This document shows positions 24,783 to 31,615 of a stretch of 51,163 bases of DNA, piece after piece. Within the stretch, counting starts at the first letter, position 1. Every line of letters starts with the position of its first letter. Made by a program: the position numbers and the translations under genes. The stretch is from Firmicutes bacterium UBA5389 (GTDB lineage Bacteria; Bacillota; DTU025), in assembly GCA_002409965.1 (NCBI GenBank), contig DHON01000091.1, forward strand, positions 1 through 51,163. Direction: 5' to 3'. The notes beneath the pieces were generated by a model. The model was not told the origin of the DNA. It worked only from the letters and a program-made list of their open reading frames with translations, and searched no databases.

Positions 24783-24817
24783 TGCCTGTCATTCCTCCCT
24801 ATTCAGTCTGGCATGGG

Positions 24818-24835
24818 ATATACACTATGGTATAT
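24818..24835. promoter_or_regulatory. 18-bp inverted repeat upstream of tyrosine phenol-lyase, possible operator
   Basis: ATATAC-ACTATG-GTATAT is a perfect 6+6 repeat with a 6-base spacer, 36 bases before the start codon. On the minus strand it overlaps a TATACC -10-like hexamer, so a repressor or activator bound here could control tpl. The binding protein is unknown. Confidence 0.4.
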
Positions 24836-24880
24836 TCGCCGTCGATGCTCTTGAATTCCTTCTACTTCTCTGCCGATGTG

Positions 24881-25597
24881 TCAGATGTGAAAACCACCGT
24901 TGACATTCAGTGTCTCCCCAGTGACGAACTGATTTTCCGCAAGGAATAGAGCTGCCTGCGCAATATGATCGGGAAGCCCGATCATACCGAGCGGCGTCTG
25001 CTCAATTATCAACTGCCGGTCAGAGCCGGACAGATCCCTGTTCATGTCTGTCTCTATCACCCCCGGTGCGATGCAGTTGACGCGTATTCCAGACGGAGCC
25101 ATCTCCTTGGCCAGGGCCTTGGTGAAGCCGATCACTCCGGCTTTGGCAGCGGAGTAGTGTACCTCACATGATCCGCCGGTGACACCCCACACTGAAGAGA
25201 TGTTGATGATGACCCCATACTTCTGCTTGATCATGTGTGATATGGCGCAGTGAGTACACAAGTAGACGGACTTCAAGTTCGCAGCGATCATGCTATCCCA
25301 GTCAGCCTCAGACATGTCGATGAACTGCTTGAATTGCGCTATCCCCGCATTATTGATGAGGATGTCAGTGCCGTTCATCTGGGAGATCATATTCTCCACA
25401 TCGTTTCTGCTCGTGACATCTGCATGCACAGGGATGAGAGTACACCCGCATTTGGAGAGGTCCTCCGAAAGAAGGTTCAGGGATCGGGGACTGCTGCGGT
25501 AGTTCGCGTATACCGTGTATCCGTTGGCCGCAAACAACCGCGCAGTGGCATAGCCGATGCCCCGCGATGCTCCGGTAACCAGAACAGTCTTTACCAT
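24881..25597 (-). CDS. Short-chain dehydrogenase/reductase (FabG-like)
   Basis: A 238-residue classical SDR that should reduce or oxidise a keto/hydroxy group with NAD(P)H. The cofactor motif is VTGASRGIGYATA (TGxxxGxG), followed by the structural DILINNAGIAQF. The catalytic triad is the Ser of INISSVWG, Tyr and Lys of VHYSAAKAGV, with Asn in the helix before. The end, TGETLNVNGGFH, is typical of FabG-type enzymes. The substrate is unknown; relation to 3-oxoacyl-ACP reductase is by general similarity only. It is upstream of and codirectional with tyrosine phenol-lyase (98 bases). GGAGGTGG lies about 11 bases before ATG 25597. Confidence 0.92.
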   Translation of the reverse strand: MVKTVLVTGASRGIGYATARLFAANGYTVYANYRSSPRSLNLLSEDLSKCGCTLIPVHADVTSRNDVENMISQMNGTDILINNAGIAQFKQFIDMSEADWDSMIAANLKSVYLCTHCAISHMIKQKYGVIINISSVWGVTGGSCEVHYSAAKAGVIGFTKALAKEMAPSGIRVNCIAPGVIETDMNRDLSGSDRQLIIEQTPLGMIGLPDHIAQAALFLAENQFVTGETLNVNGGFHI

Positions 25598-25751
25598 GGC
25601 TCTATGCCACCTCCAGGCGGTCTTTGCAACATCGGCCCCCTATGCCCATTCAGGCCTAGAAGCAGTAGAACTCCCAAGACGCATTGCACGATAACCGCAG
25701 CAACACATGCCGCACCTCCCTTGTAGGACTAGACACATCCGAAGTTGCGCA

Positions 25752-27200
25752 CTACTTCCGTTCGAGCAGACAAACCGTCTCCACGTGGTATGTATGCGGG
25801 AACATGTCCACCGGCTGTATCTCGACAGTTCGGTATCCCAGGCGCGACAAGACGGCCAGGTCTCGCGCCAGAGTCGCCGGATTACAGCTTATGTAGACCA
25901 GTCGGGACACGCCGCCGGCACCAGCCGTCCGACCGTCCCCGATTGCCCCGCCGGACAGAGCGCCCAACGCTTCCGGATCGCACCCCGCCCTCGGAGGGTC
26001 CACCACCGCTACATCGAAGGCTATGCCGTCGCGCGCCAACGCCGGCAACACCCGTTCGACCCTGCCCTCGATGAAGCGGGTGTTAGCGATGGCATTGAGC
26101 GCCGCATTGGCCTGTGCATCGCGCACGGCAGCCCGAACCGACTCTATGCCGTACACCTCGCGCGCCGCTCGCGCCATGAACAAGCTCACAGTACCCACGC
26201 CGCAGTATGCGTCCAGTACACGCTCGCCCCCTGTGAGATCCGCGTATTCGATGGCCTTCCGGTAGAGCGCGACGGTCTGAGACGGGTTCACCTGGTAGAA
26301 AGAGGTCGCCGATATCCGGAACCTGAGGCCGTCCAGAGTGTCGACAATCGACGGCTCACCCCAGAGGACAATGCCGGCGCGCGCCTCGTCGTGCGCCTCG
26401 TCGTGCGCCTCGCCATGCGCTCCGCCCTTCGAGTCCACGATCAACTGGACAACGCTTTTGACCTCTGCAAACAGGTCTGCGATCCTCCGTCCAAGTTCGC
26501 GCCCGCGCGCCCTTCCTCCCGGGAACCGCGCGCCGTTGGTAGTCAGTATTACCATGGCCTGGCGAGTGCCGAAGGCGTTCTTCACCGTGATATTCTTCAG
26601 GAACCCTGCCCGTGATCGCGCATCGTGGATCGACAGCCCGAACTCAGCAGCCAGGCGCCGCACCGCGTCTGCTATCCGGCAGTTCGGCTCGTGCTGAATT
26701 GCGCAATCACCGGTAGGCACCACCCGGTGAGTGCCGCGGGCCAGATATCCCGCGACTATCTCCCCGTTTCGGACTGCCATCGAGTACTGCGCCTTGTTGC
26801 GGTATCGCCACGGCTCGTCCATGCCGATCACCGGATGAACCACGGCATCATCAAGCTTGCCTATCCTTTGCACGGCATCCACGACACGCTGGCGCTTCAT
26901 CTCGAGCTGGGCAGGGTAATCCAGGTGGAGCAGCTGACAACCGCCGCATTCGCCGAAAACGGAGCAAGTTGGGTCGACTCGATCAGGCGACACGCGCAGC
27001 ACCCGCTCTAGCCGAGCCCGGGCGTAACTGTTCTTCACCTGTTCCACGCAGGCAGCAACTTCCTCGCCTGCGAGCGCCCCCGGCACAAACACGGCGAATC
27101 GGTCGAGATGGCCCACACCCTCGCCTTCGTTCGAGTAGCCATCGATGGCGAGGTTCACGCAGTCGCCGGCTCGCACTGGGAGATTCGGTTTTGTGGTCAT
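25752..27200 (-). CDS. rlmD: 23S rRNA (uracil-5-)-methyltransferase, RlmD/RumA type
   Basis: A 482-residue SAM-dependent RNA m5U methyltransferase of the RlmD/RlmC/TrmA group. Order of parts: an N-terminal TRAM domain (about 8-62), the iron-sulphur cluster cysteines in CSVFGECGGCQLLHLDY plus a later Cys (CAIQHE), then the methyltransferase domain with LDAYCGVGTVSLFMA (motif I), VVDPPRAGCD (motif IV) and the catalytic Cys in YISCNPATLARDL. The cluster favours RlmD over TrmA. An insert rich in His/Glu/Ala/Asp (HGEAHDEAHDEARAG) between the strands before motif I and a Gly/Ala-rich insert before the catalytic segment are not usual for the family. ATG 27200 has CGGAGGACC upstream. It is 18 bases after the YczE-like gene and is likely cotranscribed. 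Confidence 0.93.
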   Translation of the reverse strand: MTTKPNLPVRAGDCVNLAIDGYSNEGEGVGHLDRFAVFVPGALAGEEVAACVEQVKNSYARARLERVLRVSPDRVDPTCSVFGECGGCQLLHLDYPAQLEMKRQRVVDAVQRIGKLDDAVVHPVIGMDEPWRYRNKAQYSMAVRNGEIVAGYLARGTHRVVPTGDCAIQHEPNCRIADAVRRLAAEFGLSIHDARSRAGFLKNITVKNAFGTRQAMVILTTNGARFPGGRARGRELGRRIADLFAEVKSVVQLIVDSKGGAHGEAHDEAHDEARAGIVLWGEPSIVDTLDGLRFRISATSFYQVNPSQTVALYRKAIEYADLTGGERVLDAYCGVGTVSLFMARAAREVYGIESVRAAVRDAQANAALNAIANTRFIEGRVERVLPALARDGIAFDVAVVDPPRAGCDPEALGALSGGAIGDGRTAGAGGVSRLVYISCNPATLARDLAVLSRLGYRTVEIQPVDMFPHTYHVETVCLLERK

Positions 27201-27218
27201 ATCGGTCCTCCGTTTCGT

Positions 27219-27860
27219 TCAGTTGGAGTTCAACCTGATGCACGCTGCCCTCATCATTCGCATGGTGGCCTCAGCGATTGGGCCCGTCAGGGCCGCGCCC
27301 AACAGCGTGCCCACGCCAATCCTGGCACCCAGAGCCACTCCGATGAGGACTGCCGCAATATCCATTCCGATGCGGCTCAGCCGGACCGGGATCCGAAGAC
27401 GGTCGCTCAGAACAAGCATGACGCCTTCCAGAGCGCCCTCGCCCAGACCGCCGCTAACGTACAGCCCTGCACCCGCGCCCATCATCACCACAGCAGCGGC
27501 CATCGTTATGGCGGTGGGCGCAAGCCCTGCAGGCTGAGGAGCAAACCGCAACACGATGTCGGCGAACCCTCCGACAAGCACTGCATTGAGCAGAGTCCCG
27601 ATGCCGATGTGGCTCCGGTCCGCAGCAAGAAGGGCAACAAGGAGTCCCGCGCCCACGGCTTGCGTAGCTACGCCCACTGTAGCTCCGGTCCGTCTGCAGA
27701 TGCCCAACGCAAGCACGGTAAAAGGGTCAGCCCCCGCATCGGCCCGAACGTAGAGCGCGATACTCGCGCCCAGCGCGAACAGCCCGACCAGCACCATCGC
27801 GGTTCGGGCCAGAAGGCTCAGGCTCGATGTCTGCTCCGAGTTCGAGTCCGGACGGTTCAT
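27219..27860 (-). CDS. YczE/YyaS/YitT-family membrane protein
   Basis: A 213-residue membrane protein with about five hydrophobic helices (for instance MVLVGLFALGASIALYV, VGVATQAVGAGLLVALLA, ITMAAAVVMMGAGAGLYV). The family is recognised by ADAGADPFTVLALGI after helix 1 and by GIGTLLNAVLVGGFAD and a repeated VGTLLGAALTGPIAE. The two halves look like an internal duplication. YczE in Bacillus affects secondary metabolite export; the molecular role is unknown. It begins 4 bases inside the aminotransferase gene (ATGA) and ends 18 bases before rlmD, so the three genes form an operon. Confidence 0.85.
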   Translation of the reverse strand: MNRPDSNSEQTSSLSLLARTAMVLVGLFALGASIALYVRADAGADPFTVLALGICRRTGATVGVATQAVGAGLLVALLAADRSHIGIGTLLNAVLVGGFADIVLRFAPQPAGLAPTAITMAAAVVMMGAGAGLYVSGGLGEGALEGVMLVLSDRLRIPVRLSRIGMDIAAVLIGVALGARIGVGTLLGAALTGPIAEATMRMMRAACIRLNSN

Positions 27861-29032
27861 GGAAACCGCTCCGCGAAGAATCTGCTGCCCTGGGCCTCGT
27901 CCAGGGCACGTTCGAGAGTTTCCGCCACGTACTCCACTTCTTCGCAGGTGATGTGGTTATGGAACGGGATTGCGATGCTGGTCCGCCCGGCTAGCTCAGT
28001 CACGGGGAAGTCGCCGTCCTTGAAGCCGAAGGTATCACGGTAGAAGGGCTGCAGGTGAATGGGGGTGAAGTAAGGACGGCATCCTATGTTCGCCTCCTGG
28101 AATCGCCGCATCACGTGATCGCGCACTGCGGACTGGCGATCGCGCGACTGCTCGTCCAGCGCCACGCGTATGACGTACACAAACCAGCTCATCCTGGTCA
28201 CGTCCGGATCCACCCGAGGCAACTCAACCCCCGGTATCTTGCGGAGACGTTCGTTGTACATGTCGGCCACTCTCTGACGCTTGGCGATGATCTCCTCGAT
28301 CCGCGACGTCTGCACTGCCCCAAGTGCGGCCGACAGCTCATCCATTCGGTAGTTGTAGCCCAGACGCTCATGAGAGAGCCACACTCCCGCCTCTCCGCGG
28401 CCCTGATTGCACATGCTCCTGGCCAGGAATGCCGTGCGGTCATCATCGGTAACCACCATGCCGCCCTCGCCCGTTGTGATCTGCTTGTTCGGGTAGAACG
28501 CGAACACAGCGCCGTCGCAGAAAGCGCCATTGCCAGTGCGCGTTCCCTTGTATTCCGAGCCCAACGACTCGCAAGAGTCCTCAATGACCCTGAGCCCGTG
28601 CCTTGCGGCGATCTCGCGCACAGCGTCGAGCCGCGCGGGCTGACCGAACGCGTCTACAGGCAGGATGGCCTTAGTATGGGGAGTTATGGCGTCCTCTATC
28701 AGAGACGCGTCCATGTTGGCCGTGCTGAGATCGATATCTACAAACACTGGCCTTGCGCGCTCATACATGATGCAGTTGCTGGAGGCGATGAAGCTAAATG
28801 GGGTGGTTATGACCTCATCACCTTCGCCGATTCCAAAAGCGCGCACCAGAAGGTGCAGCCCACTGGTACCGCTGTTCACGGCGATGGCATGCTTTACCCC
28901 AACGTAGCTGGCTATCGCTTGCTCAAACCGCATGGCCCAGGGGCCTAAGGCTAGGATGGGCGAGTGCATGACTTCGCTGATTACGTCGATCTCAGCCTGC
29001 GTGATGTCGGGACGCGCGAGATGAACCTGCAA
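27857..29032 (-). CDS. DegT/DnrJ/EryC1/StrS-family aminotransferase
   Basis: A 391-residue PLP-dependent sugar aminotransferase of the type that makes amino sugars on nucleotide-linked or lipid-linked substrates. Visible are the substrate-loop MHSPILALGPWAMRFEQAIASYVG, NSGTSGLHLL, TTPFSFIASSN, PVDAFGQPA and the PLP Lys in FYPNKQITTGEGG. TTG 29032 is preferred because GAGGAGG lies 8 bases upstream and the protein then begins MQVHLARPDITQAEID; the frame is open for 21 more codons to TTG 29095. The context (YczE-like membrane protein, rlmD) gives no clear pathway, and no other sugar genes are near. Confidence 0.92.
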   Translation of the reverse strand: MQVHLARPDITQAEIDVISEVMHSPILALGPWAMRFEQAIASYVGVKHAIAVNSGTSGLHLLVRAFGIGEGDEVITTPFSFIASSNCIMYERARPVFVDIDLSTANMDASLIEDAITPHTKAILPVDAFGQPARLDAVREIAARHGLRVIEDSCESLGSEYKGTRTGNGAFCDGAVFAFYPNKQITTGEGGMVVTDDDRTAFLARSMCNQGRGEAGVWLSHERLGYNYRMDELSAALGAVQTSRIEEIIAKRQRVADMYNERLRKIPGVELPRVDPDVTRMSWFVYVIRVALDEQSRDRQSAVRDHVMRRFQEANIGCRPYFTPIHLQPFYRDTFGFKDGDFPVTELAGRTSIAIPFHNHITCEEVEYVAETLERALDEAQGSRFFAERFP

Positions 29033-29114
29033 TCGGCAGCCCTCCTCAGCTAATGAAGTAGCAAAATCGCCCGGCGGTCCACCGAGCGGATTCAACTCAG
29101 GCAGAAGCCTATAT

Positions 29115-29327
29115 TTGCAATTCGACGAAAGACCGCCCTATCCTCCAGCTAACTGTGCAAAGCGATTCCTTGACCGGCTGGGCGAGATCTACTCCGCAAT
29201 CCAGCCTAGAATGGCCGTTGACGTGCTCGTGTACACTCCTGACGAGCTGGAGCGACTTGTGGAGAACAGCTCATTCGTGCGTCAGGCTGTACTCAGAGGG
29301 AGGGTCGTATATGAGAAGGGCCCCTAG
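29115..29327 (+). pseudogene. Remnant of an MNT-type nucleotidyltransferase (antitoxin half of a HEPN/MNT pair)
   Basis: The last 40 or so residues read AVDVLVYTPDELERLVENSSFVRQ followed by LRGRVVYEK, the characteristic end of small nucleotidyltransferase-domain proteins found with HEPN partners. The catalytic GSxARG and DxD motifs that should precede it are missing; the upstream residues (MQFDERPPYPPANC) are unrelated. It is a 5'-truncated gene. A HEPN-like reading frame begins in its last codons. Confidence 0.6.
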
Positions 29328-29505
29328 CGAAGAGGCGGACAGATGGTTCCTTCAGGCCGAACGGGACCTTGACGATGCCAGTTACTCAGCTGCGGCAGAC
29401 GCTCAGATGGCGATCTCCATGGCACAGCAAGTCCTCGACACCGTATCGTCGCGCCTCCGCGGTGTCTGCGCTCAACGCGACCGAGATGTCGATAGCAGGC
29501 TGTAG
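29311..29505 (+). pseudogene. Remnant of a HEPN-domain protein
   Basis: ATG 29311, with a GAGGGAGGG ribosome site, starts a 64-residue frame. Its first part, SEEADRWFLQAERDLDDASYSA, is a recognisable HEPN helix (WxxQAxxDLxxA). A degenerate second helix follows (ISMAQQVLDTVSS, where AQQAAEKALK is usual). The family's Rx4-6H active-site region is missing and the frame runs into the lipoprotein gene on the other strand. With the preceding MNT remnant this is a decayed toxin-antitoxin-like module. Confidence 0.55.
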
Positions 29506-30104
29506 TTGAACTCGACGTCAGGTAGAATCGTCGATTTGAACGCCACGACGCCCAGCCCTTTCTTGAGAACCCTGGTCTCGCGGTACACTCCGTCGGGCAT
29601 GCTCGGGTCTGGGATCGTGTACTCGACCTCGCAGTACGCCAGATCGTCTTGGGGGTCTTTGCCCATCCCCGTCACCGCGGCATCCACCCGGCTCCCGTCT
29701 TGGGCTTCGAAGCTCCACTTCTGCCCCTCTTTGATCGGCGCTCTGAGCATGATCAGCCCGTCTATCCGGTGTGGGAATACGTCCTTGTGCAGTATTCTCT
29801 CGCGCACATCTTCCTGCGTAAAGACGTACTCCAACCTGAGGCTGAAGTCCCGCTCGGATTCGCCGTCAGACATATCGAAGACAGCGCCCGAAATCTCGTA
29901 GACTACGTTGCCCGGCGACTCTGTGCTCGTTATTCGGTCGATACTCATCTTGTGCCCGTATTCGGCAAACCCGGTGTAGACCCAGGTGAAACCCTCGTTG
30001 GCCGGAAAGTACGACATGACTTCGTCGCGCAACGCGGATCGCCCGAGGCACCCCGCACACAGCAGCGTTGCTGCAGTTGCCACGACAATCACTGCGCGGT
30101 TCAT
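29472..30104 (-). CDS. Lipoprotein of unknown function
   Basis: A 210-residue protein with a lipoprotein signal: MNRAVIVVATAATLLCAGC, in which LCAGC is a good lipobox for cleavage and lipid attachment at Cys19. The mature part is beta-strand-rich with no enzymatic motif that I know; it begins YFPANEGFTWVYTGFAEYG and has paired segments such as APIKEGQKWSF and TRVLKKGLGVVAFKST. Proteins with this pattern occur in Clostridia as envelope lipoproteins. ATG 30104 follows GAGAGGAG by 8 bases. Its 3' end overlaps the HEPN remnant by 34 bases on the opposite strand. Confidence 0.78.
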   Translation of the reverse strand: MNRAVIVVATAATLLCAGCLGRSALRDEVMSYFPANEGFTWVYTGFAEYGHKMSIDRITSTESPGNVVYEISGAVFDMSDGESERDFSLRLEYVFTQEDVRERILHKDVFPHRIDGLIMLRAPIKEGQKWSFEAQDGSRVDAAVTGMGKDPQDDLAYCEVEYTIPDPSMPDGVYRETRVLKKGLGVVAFKSTILPDVEFNYSLLSTSRSR

Positions 30105-30371
30105 GAGTTGCGCTCCTCTCTCGGCTCACTGCGAAACGTCGCAAGAGCGATGCACAGATTCGAGTGCCTCCGACAGCCCTTCCGTCTTGGCCTAGCAGTT
30201 CAGGTATTCCCAGTCTATCGAGGCTTCATGCAACGCGATCATCCGGCCCGACTCCGCCGGCGAATTCGCAACACCTGCCGTCCAAAATGGCCGCATCGTG
30301 CAGAGACTTGGAGATTCGCTGGAAACCAGGGGGTCACGGGGAACGGCGGGAAGGCGAACTCCCGGTCCGAC

Positions 30372-30403
30372 CGGAGCGATGCGAGGGGCGTGCAATTGCG
30401 GAG
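30372..30403 (+). repeat. 32-base dispersed repeat, copy 1
   Basis: Identical over 32 bases to 51030-51061, with weaker similarity continuing about 40 bases further right (GGGCAACC shared). Both encode SDARGVQLRS in one frame; this copy has a stop shortly after. Confidence 0.75.
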
Positions 30404-30618
30404 CCTTGCTCGGAATCCGTAGCTGGGCAACCCGTTCGGTTTGGAGCAGGTCGGGGGAACCGCAGCTCAGCGTGGGTGTATTTGGACCGCGCCCCGGTCC
30501 CGGCCCAGCGCCAACTCCTTTTGATCGAGGTCCGCGGCCGTCCGCGAGGCACATGAGCGGCCAAGACATGCGGTCTGCAGGGCTAGCACGACTCTGATGG
30601 GGCCCCGGGTTCCCGGTA

Positions 30619-30635
30619 CAGGGATCCGTCAAAGT
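30619..30635 (-). repeat. 17-base repeat, inverted copy
   Basis: The reverse complement, ACTTTGACGGATCCCTG, is identical to 50729-50745, and its ACTTTGACGG core is also at 31124-31133. Confidence 0.6.
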
Positions 30636-30780
30636 CCTGTTTCGGGGTCGGCCCAGGATGGGCGGAGTGCAGCGGCCCATCTTCAGAGACTCCGTCCGCG
30701 ACTGCCCGCAACGGATGTATACGGCTGTACGCTGGCAGGTTGCTGTCAACAGCGGGTTTAGCTGGCTTTTAGGATTCGCC

Positions 30781-30870
30781 GGTTTTCGCGGCGCTTTTCT
30801 CTCTATGTGTCGCAAATCGCACCAATGGTTGATGCATAAGCGGTTGTATGGTCGCATAGACCGCCGATGG
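30781..30870 (+). repeat. Left copy of an inverted repeat element
   Basis: Contains TTTCGCGGCG and, 29 bases later, CAATGGTTGATGCATA (30823-30838). The same two blocks with the same 29-base spacing occur in inverted orientation at 30990-31082, so these are diverged copies of one element rather than a chance palindrome. Confidence 0.6.
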
Positions 30871-30989
30871 CCTGGAAATCGGAAGACTACGGCGGCAGGC
30901 ACCCAGGTTCTGAGGTTCGAAAAGGGGCGGTGTTGCCAAGTGATGCCGTGTTGTGTCGACACTAGAGGGATTTGATGGTATGCGGACTC

Positions 30990-31082
30990 CGTCCGGTTCG
31001 TTCGATGGGTCTATACGCACGACTATGCATCAACCATTGTCGAGAAACCTGGCATATAGGCGAAAATCCGCCGCGAAATCCG
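30990..31082 (-). repeat. Right copy of an inverted repeat element
   Basis: Reverse complement of the 30781-30870 element: the perfect 16-base block is TATGCATCAACCATTG at 31024-31039, and the GCGGCG-type block is near 31069-31082. Confidence 0.6.
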
Positions 31083-31116
31083 ACAGATAGCTGTTCGCGC
31101 ATCGCCTGCCTTTCGG

Positions 31117-31133
31117 GGGAAGAACTTTGACGG
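31117..31133 (+). repeat. 17-base repeat, direct copy
   Basis: GGGAAGAACTTTGACGG is identical to 50722-50738. It ends 28 bases before the his promoter, so the repeat element may have reshaped this upstream region. Confidence 0.6.
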
Positions 31134-31160
31134 GGCCCTCGGTTCTCGATCGATGCACTC

Positions 31161-31189
31161 TTGCGCAATTCGCCCGCAAGTGCTATCAT
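31161..31189 (+). promoter_or_regulatory. Vegetative-type promoter of the his operon
   Basis: TTGCGC (31161-31166), a 17-base spacer, then TATCAT (31184-31189). Transcription should begin near 31196, just before the T-box leader. Confidence 0.65.
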
Positions 31190-31220
31190 CATGCTTAACA
31201 TCCAGCCATATGTTTCAAAG

Positions 31221-31564
31221 CGATGATCGGGAAGAGTAGGCGCAGCGATTTCGGGCAGCGAGCCGGGGGCGGTGCGAGCCCGGTCCGAAACAGCGACCGA
31301 ACCACACCCGGGAGTGCGGACTGAACGCGGCAGCAATAGCGGCGCCGCCAGTAAGCTCCGACGGAGTCTTTCACCGTTACAGGAAAGGGGATATAAGGCA
31401 GCGGCCGTCTGGGAGGACCGCCTGGGCCGTCCGCGGCAACACGGCACGCACCGCTGTCCGTATCCTTGATGAGTGAGCCTCGGGCGTAAGCCTTGGGCTA
31501 ATTAGGGTGGGACCACGGGAACATCATGCTTCTCGTCCCTTTTGGGGGACGAGAAGCTTTTTTT
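31221..31564 (+). promoter_or_regulatory. T-box riboswitch, histidine-specific, controlling the his operon
   Basis: The conserved T-box sequence AGGGTGGGACCACGGG lies at 31504-31519 and is followed at once by a strong terminator. The Stem I region begins with GGGAAGAGTAGGCG, the usual S-turn start. A candidate specifier in GAACCACACC gives CAC (31303-31305), a His codon followed by A as expected. In this class uncharged tRNA pairs through its anticodon with the specifier and through its CCA end with the T-box bulge, and this favours read-through. Low charged tRNA-His would therefore switch on histidine synthesis. The T-box motif and terminator are seen; the specifier assignment rests on pattern and on the genes downstream. 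Confidence 0.9.
31528..31564 (+). terminator. T-box-linked terminator before hisZ
   Basis: A perfect 12-bp stem, GCTTCTCGTCCC with GGGACGAGAAGC (31528-31539 and 31546-31557), has a 6-base loop and is followed by seven T. It is the off state of the leader. Confidence 0.92.
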
Positions 31565-31615
31565 GTACAGCAAGACTGCAGGACAGCAAATCAGCAGACG
31601 GGAGCGTGGTGTAGA

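Larger units (their letters stand above)
30105..31160. other. Gene-free region with degraded repeats
   Basis: About 1.05 kb with no reading frame that I can support. It carries several repeat copies (listed separately): a 32-base sequence also found at 51030, a 17-base sequence in two orientations also found at 50722-50745, and a pair of inverted copies of an element of about 90 bases. Read in the frame SDARGVQLRS, the 32-base copy here and the one at the window's right edge align without gaps, with a stop only in this copy. This suggests dead mobile-element sequence. Confidence 0.55.

Noticed and set aside
25640..25708. 22-codon minus-strand frame with a GGGAGG ribosome site between rlmD and the SDR gene
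   Set aside because: The peptide is Cys/Ser/Arg-rich with no known match; an overlapping frame is more hydrophobic but has no start. Too short to support.
30192..30962. Open frame of about 256 codons in the gene-free region, minus strand
   Set aside because: No ribosome site or family features; it crosses several repeat copies and reads as low-complexity Pro/Arg/Ser.
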